NCBI RefSeq assembly: GCF_000346485.2
Contig: NZ_KQ976354.1
Span: 3,289,421-3,353,420, forward strand
Origin: Scytonema hofmannii PCC 7110
GTDB lineage: Bacteria > Cyanobacteriota > Cyanobacteriia > Cyanobacteriales > Nostocaceae
DNA length: 64,000 nt
Direction of reading: 5' to 3'
The position numbers were made by a program, and so were the translations under genes. Shown here one piece after another: positions 63,253 to 64,000 of the stretch. The notes below the pieces were generated by a model. The model searched no databases and had not been told where the DNA came from. It saw only the letters and a list, made by a program, of their open reading frames with translations. Numbering within the stretch: position 1 is the stretch's first letter; every line of letters starts with the position of its first letter.

Positions 63253-64000
63253 ATGACTCTAGCTGAAACAGCAAACAACAAGATTTCTGGCAATCCCTTC
63301 CTCAACCTCAACTACGAAAGTGCTCTCGAAGCTTTAGGTAATGATTATTACGACGAAGTGGCAGCAGCAGAATTTCCCCAACACATATTACGTTGGCGTA
63401 ACAATTCAATCCTGAGTCGCTTGGGGCTAAATCCTGAAGATGTGACAGATGAGCATTTTATCACAGCTTTTGGCAAATTTGAAGGAAGAAAACCATTGTT
63501 AGCGCTTCGTTACCACGGCTATCAATTTGGTGAATACAATCCTTTTTTGGGTGATGGTAGAGGGTTTCTCTACGGACAAGTACGGGGTACTGATGGTGAA
63601 TTATACGACTTTGGTACCAAAGGTTCTGGTAAAACTCCTTACTCCCGTGGTGGGGATGGTATGCTGACTCTCAAGGGCGGCGTGCGGGAAGTTCTAGCAG
63701 CAGAAGCACTACATCACATGGGTGTACGTACTTCGCGATGTTTGAGCATGATTGAAACAGGGTTGTCCCTTTGGCGCGGTGATGAACCCTCTCCTACCCG
63801 TTCTTCAGTTATAGTCAGGATGAACCGATCGCACATCCGATTTGGTACATTTGAACGATTGCATTATATTCGACGTCCCGATTTAGCCAAGAAGCTCTTA
63901 GATCATGCGATCAACCAATATTATCGATATCTAGTAGATGAAAAAGAAAAATATGCCTTGTTTTATACAGATTTAGTCAAAAGAACAGCAGAACTTGTAG
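63253..64000 (+). CDS. selO: SelO family protein adenylyltransferase, 3' end off the window
   Basis: The first 249 residues are visible from ATG at 63253. [60 protein letters not shown] and [20 protein letters not shown] are the SelO (YdiU/UPF0061) N-terminal landmarks, including the ATP-binding Lys region of this pseudokinase fold. SelO AMPylates protein Ser/Thr/Tyr and is linked to redox stress. The C-terminal half is outside the window. Confidence 0.95.
   Translation, partial: MTLAETANNKISGNPFLNLNYESALEALGNDYYDEVAAAEFPQHILRWRNNSILSRLGLNPEDVTDEHFITAFGKFEGRKPLLALRYHGYQFGEYNPFLGDGRGFLYGQVRGTDGELYDFGTKGSGKTPYSRGGDGMLTLKGGVREVLAAEALHHMGVRTSRCLSMIETGLSLWRGDEPSPTRSSVIVRMNRSHIRFGTFERLHYIRRPDLAKKLLDHAINQYYRYLVDEKEKYALFYTDLVKRTAELV

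Noticed and set aside
1-64000. tRNA, rRNA, riboswitch and replication-origin signals
   Set aside because: Scanned by eye without finding a cloverleaf, rRNA core or conserved riboswitch sequence; a covariance-model scan (tRNAscan-SE, Infernal) would settle it.

Overview
The window looks like chromosomal DNA of a filamentous, probably heterocyst-forming (Nostocales-type) cyanobacterium. GCGATCGC (HIP1) octamers are frequent, there are heptameric CAGTGAC short tandem repeats and many dispersed palindromes, and the genes include PetL of the cytochrome b6f complex, very long WD40 proteins, DUF4058, pentapeptide and Uma2 proteins. No rRNA or tRNA gene was recognised by eye.

Layout. 1-2553: C-terminally truncated hybrid sensor kinase. 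3.5-6 kb: DUF1003 membrane protein, CadD-like transporter and a secreted protein of unknown function. 6.2-7 kb: toxin-antitoxin pair whose toxin carries a nonsense codon. 7.4-16.8 kb: tight same-strand cassette of an AAA-like ATPase, an AAA-like/transmembrane/14-blade WD40 protein and three paralogous solute-binding lipoproteins, with no permease. 16.9-18.7 kb: IS982-like element with terminal inverted repeats and a 7-bp target duplication, inserted in a helicase remnant. 19-23.7 kb: GNAT gene, truncated VapC, FAD monooxygenase, NudC. 24.8-28.5 kb: PLP-enzyme/cytochrome P450 operon and a secreted thioredoxin-like protein. 29-39.7 kb: decayed accessory island rich in toxin-antitoxin genes (PIN, DUF433, BrnTA, ParE/HigB-like, HicBA, DUF5615), gene fragments (WD40, LanM, helicase, DUF4058) and two MITEs. 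39.7-45.9 kb: RluA-type pseudouridine synthase, FAD oxidoreductase, DUF1993, COG0523 GTPase, pentapeptide protein. 46.2-47.7 kb: cas2, a structured leader and a 13-repeat CRISPR array. 48.3-54.5 kb: SGNH hydrolase, a small membrane protein, a PlsY-like/PEP-synthase-like fusion, lipid kinase, ExoD. 54.6-58.5 kb: three tandem copies of a probable nuclease-family gene, one decayed. 58.6-64 kb: Uma2, AroB, PetL, BioB, GNAT, an LTxxQ periplasmic protein and the start of SelO.

How genes work together. The core genes (aroB, bioB, nudC, petL, selO) are unrelated housekeeping functions. The linked sets are the AAA/WD40/solute-binding cassette, probably an envelope sensing or signalling module; the P450/PLP pair, probably small-molecule tailoring; and the CRISPR locus. 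The most unusual signal is upstream of the CRISPR array. Two units 126 bp apart each fold into the same 13-bp stem with three compensatory base-pair changes between them, plus a possible 7-bp pseudoknot, which points to a conserved RNA structure. A MITE family (GGGAG[T/C]ATCC ends, perfect 8-bp target duplications) is present in three copies.
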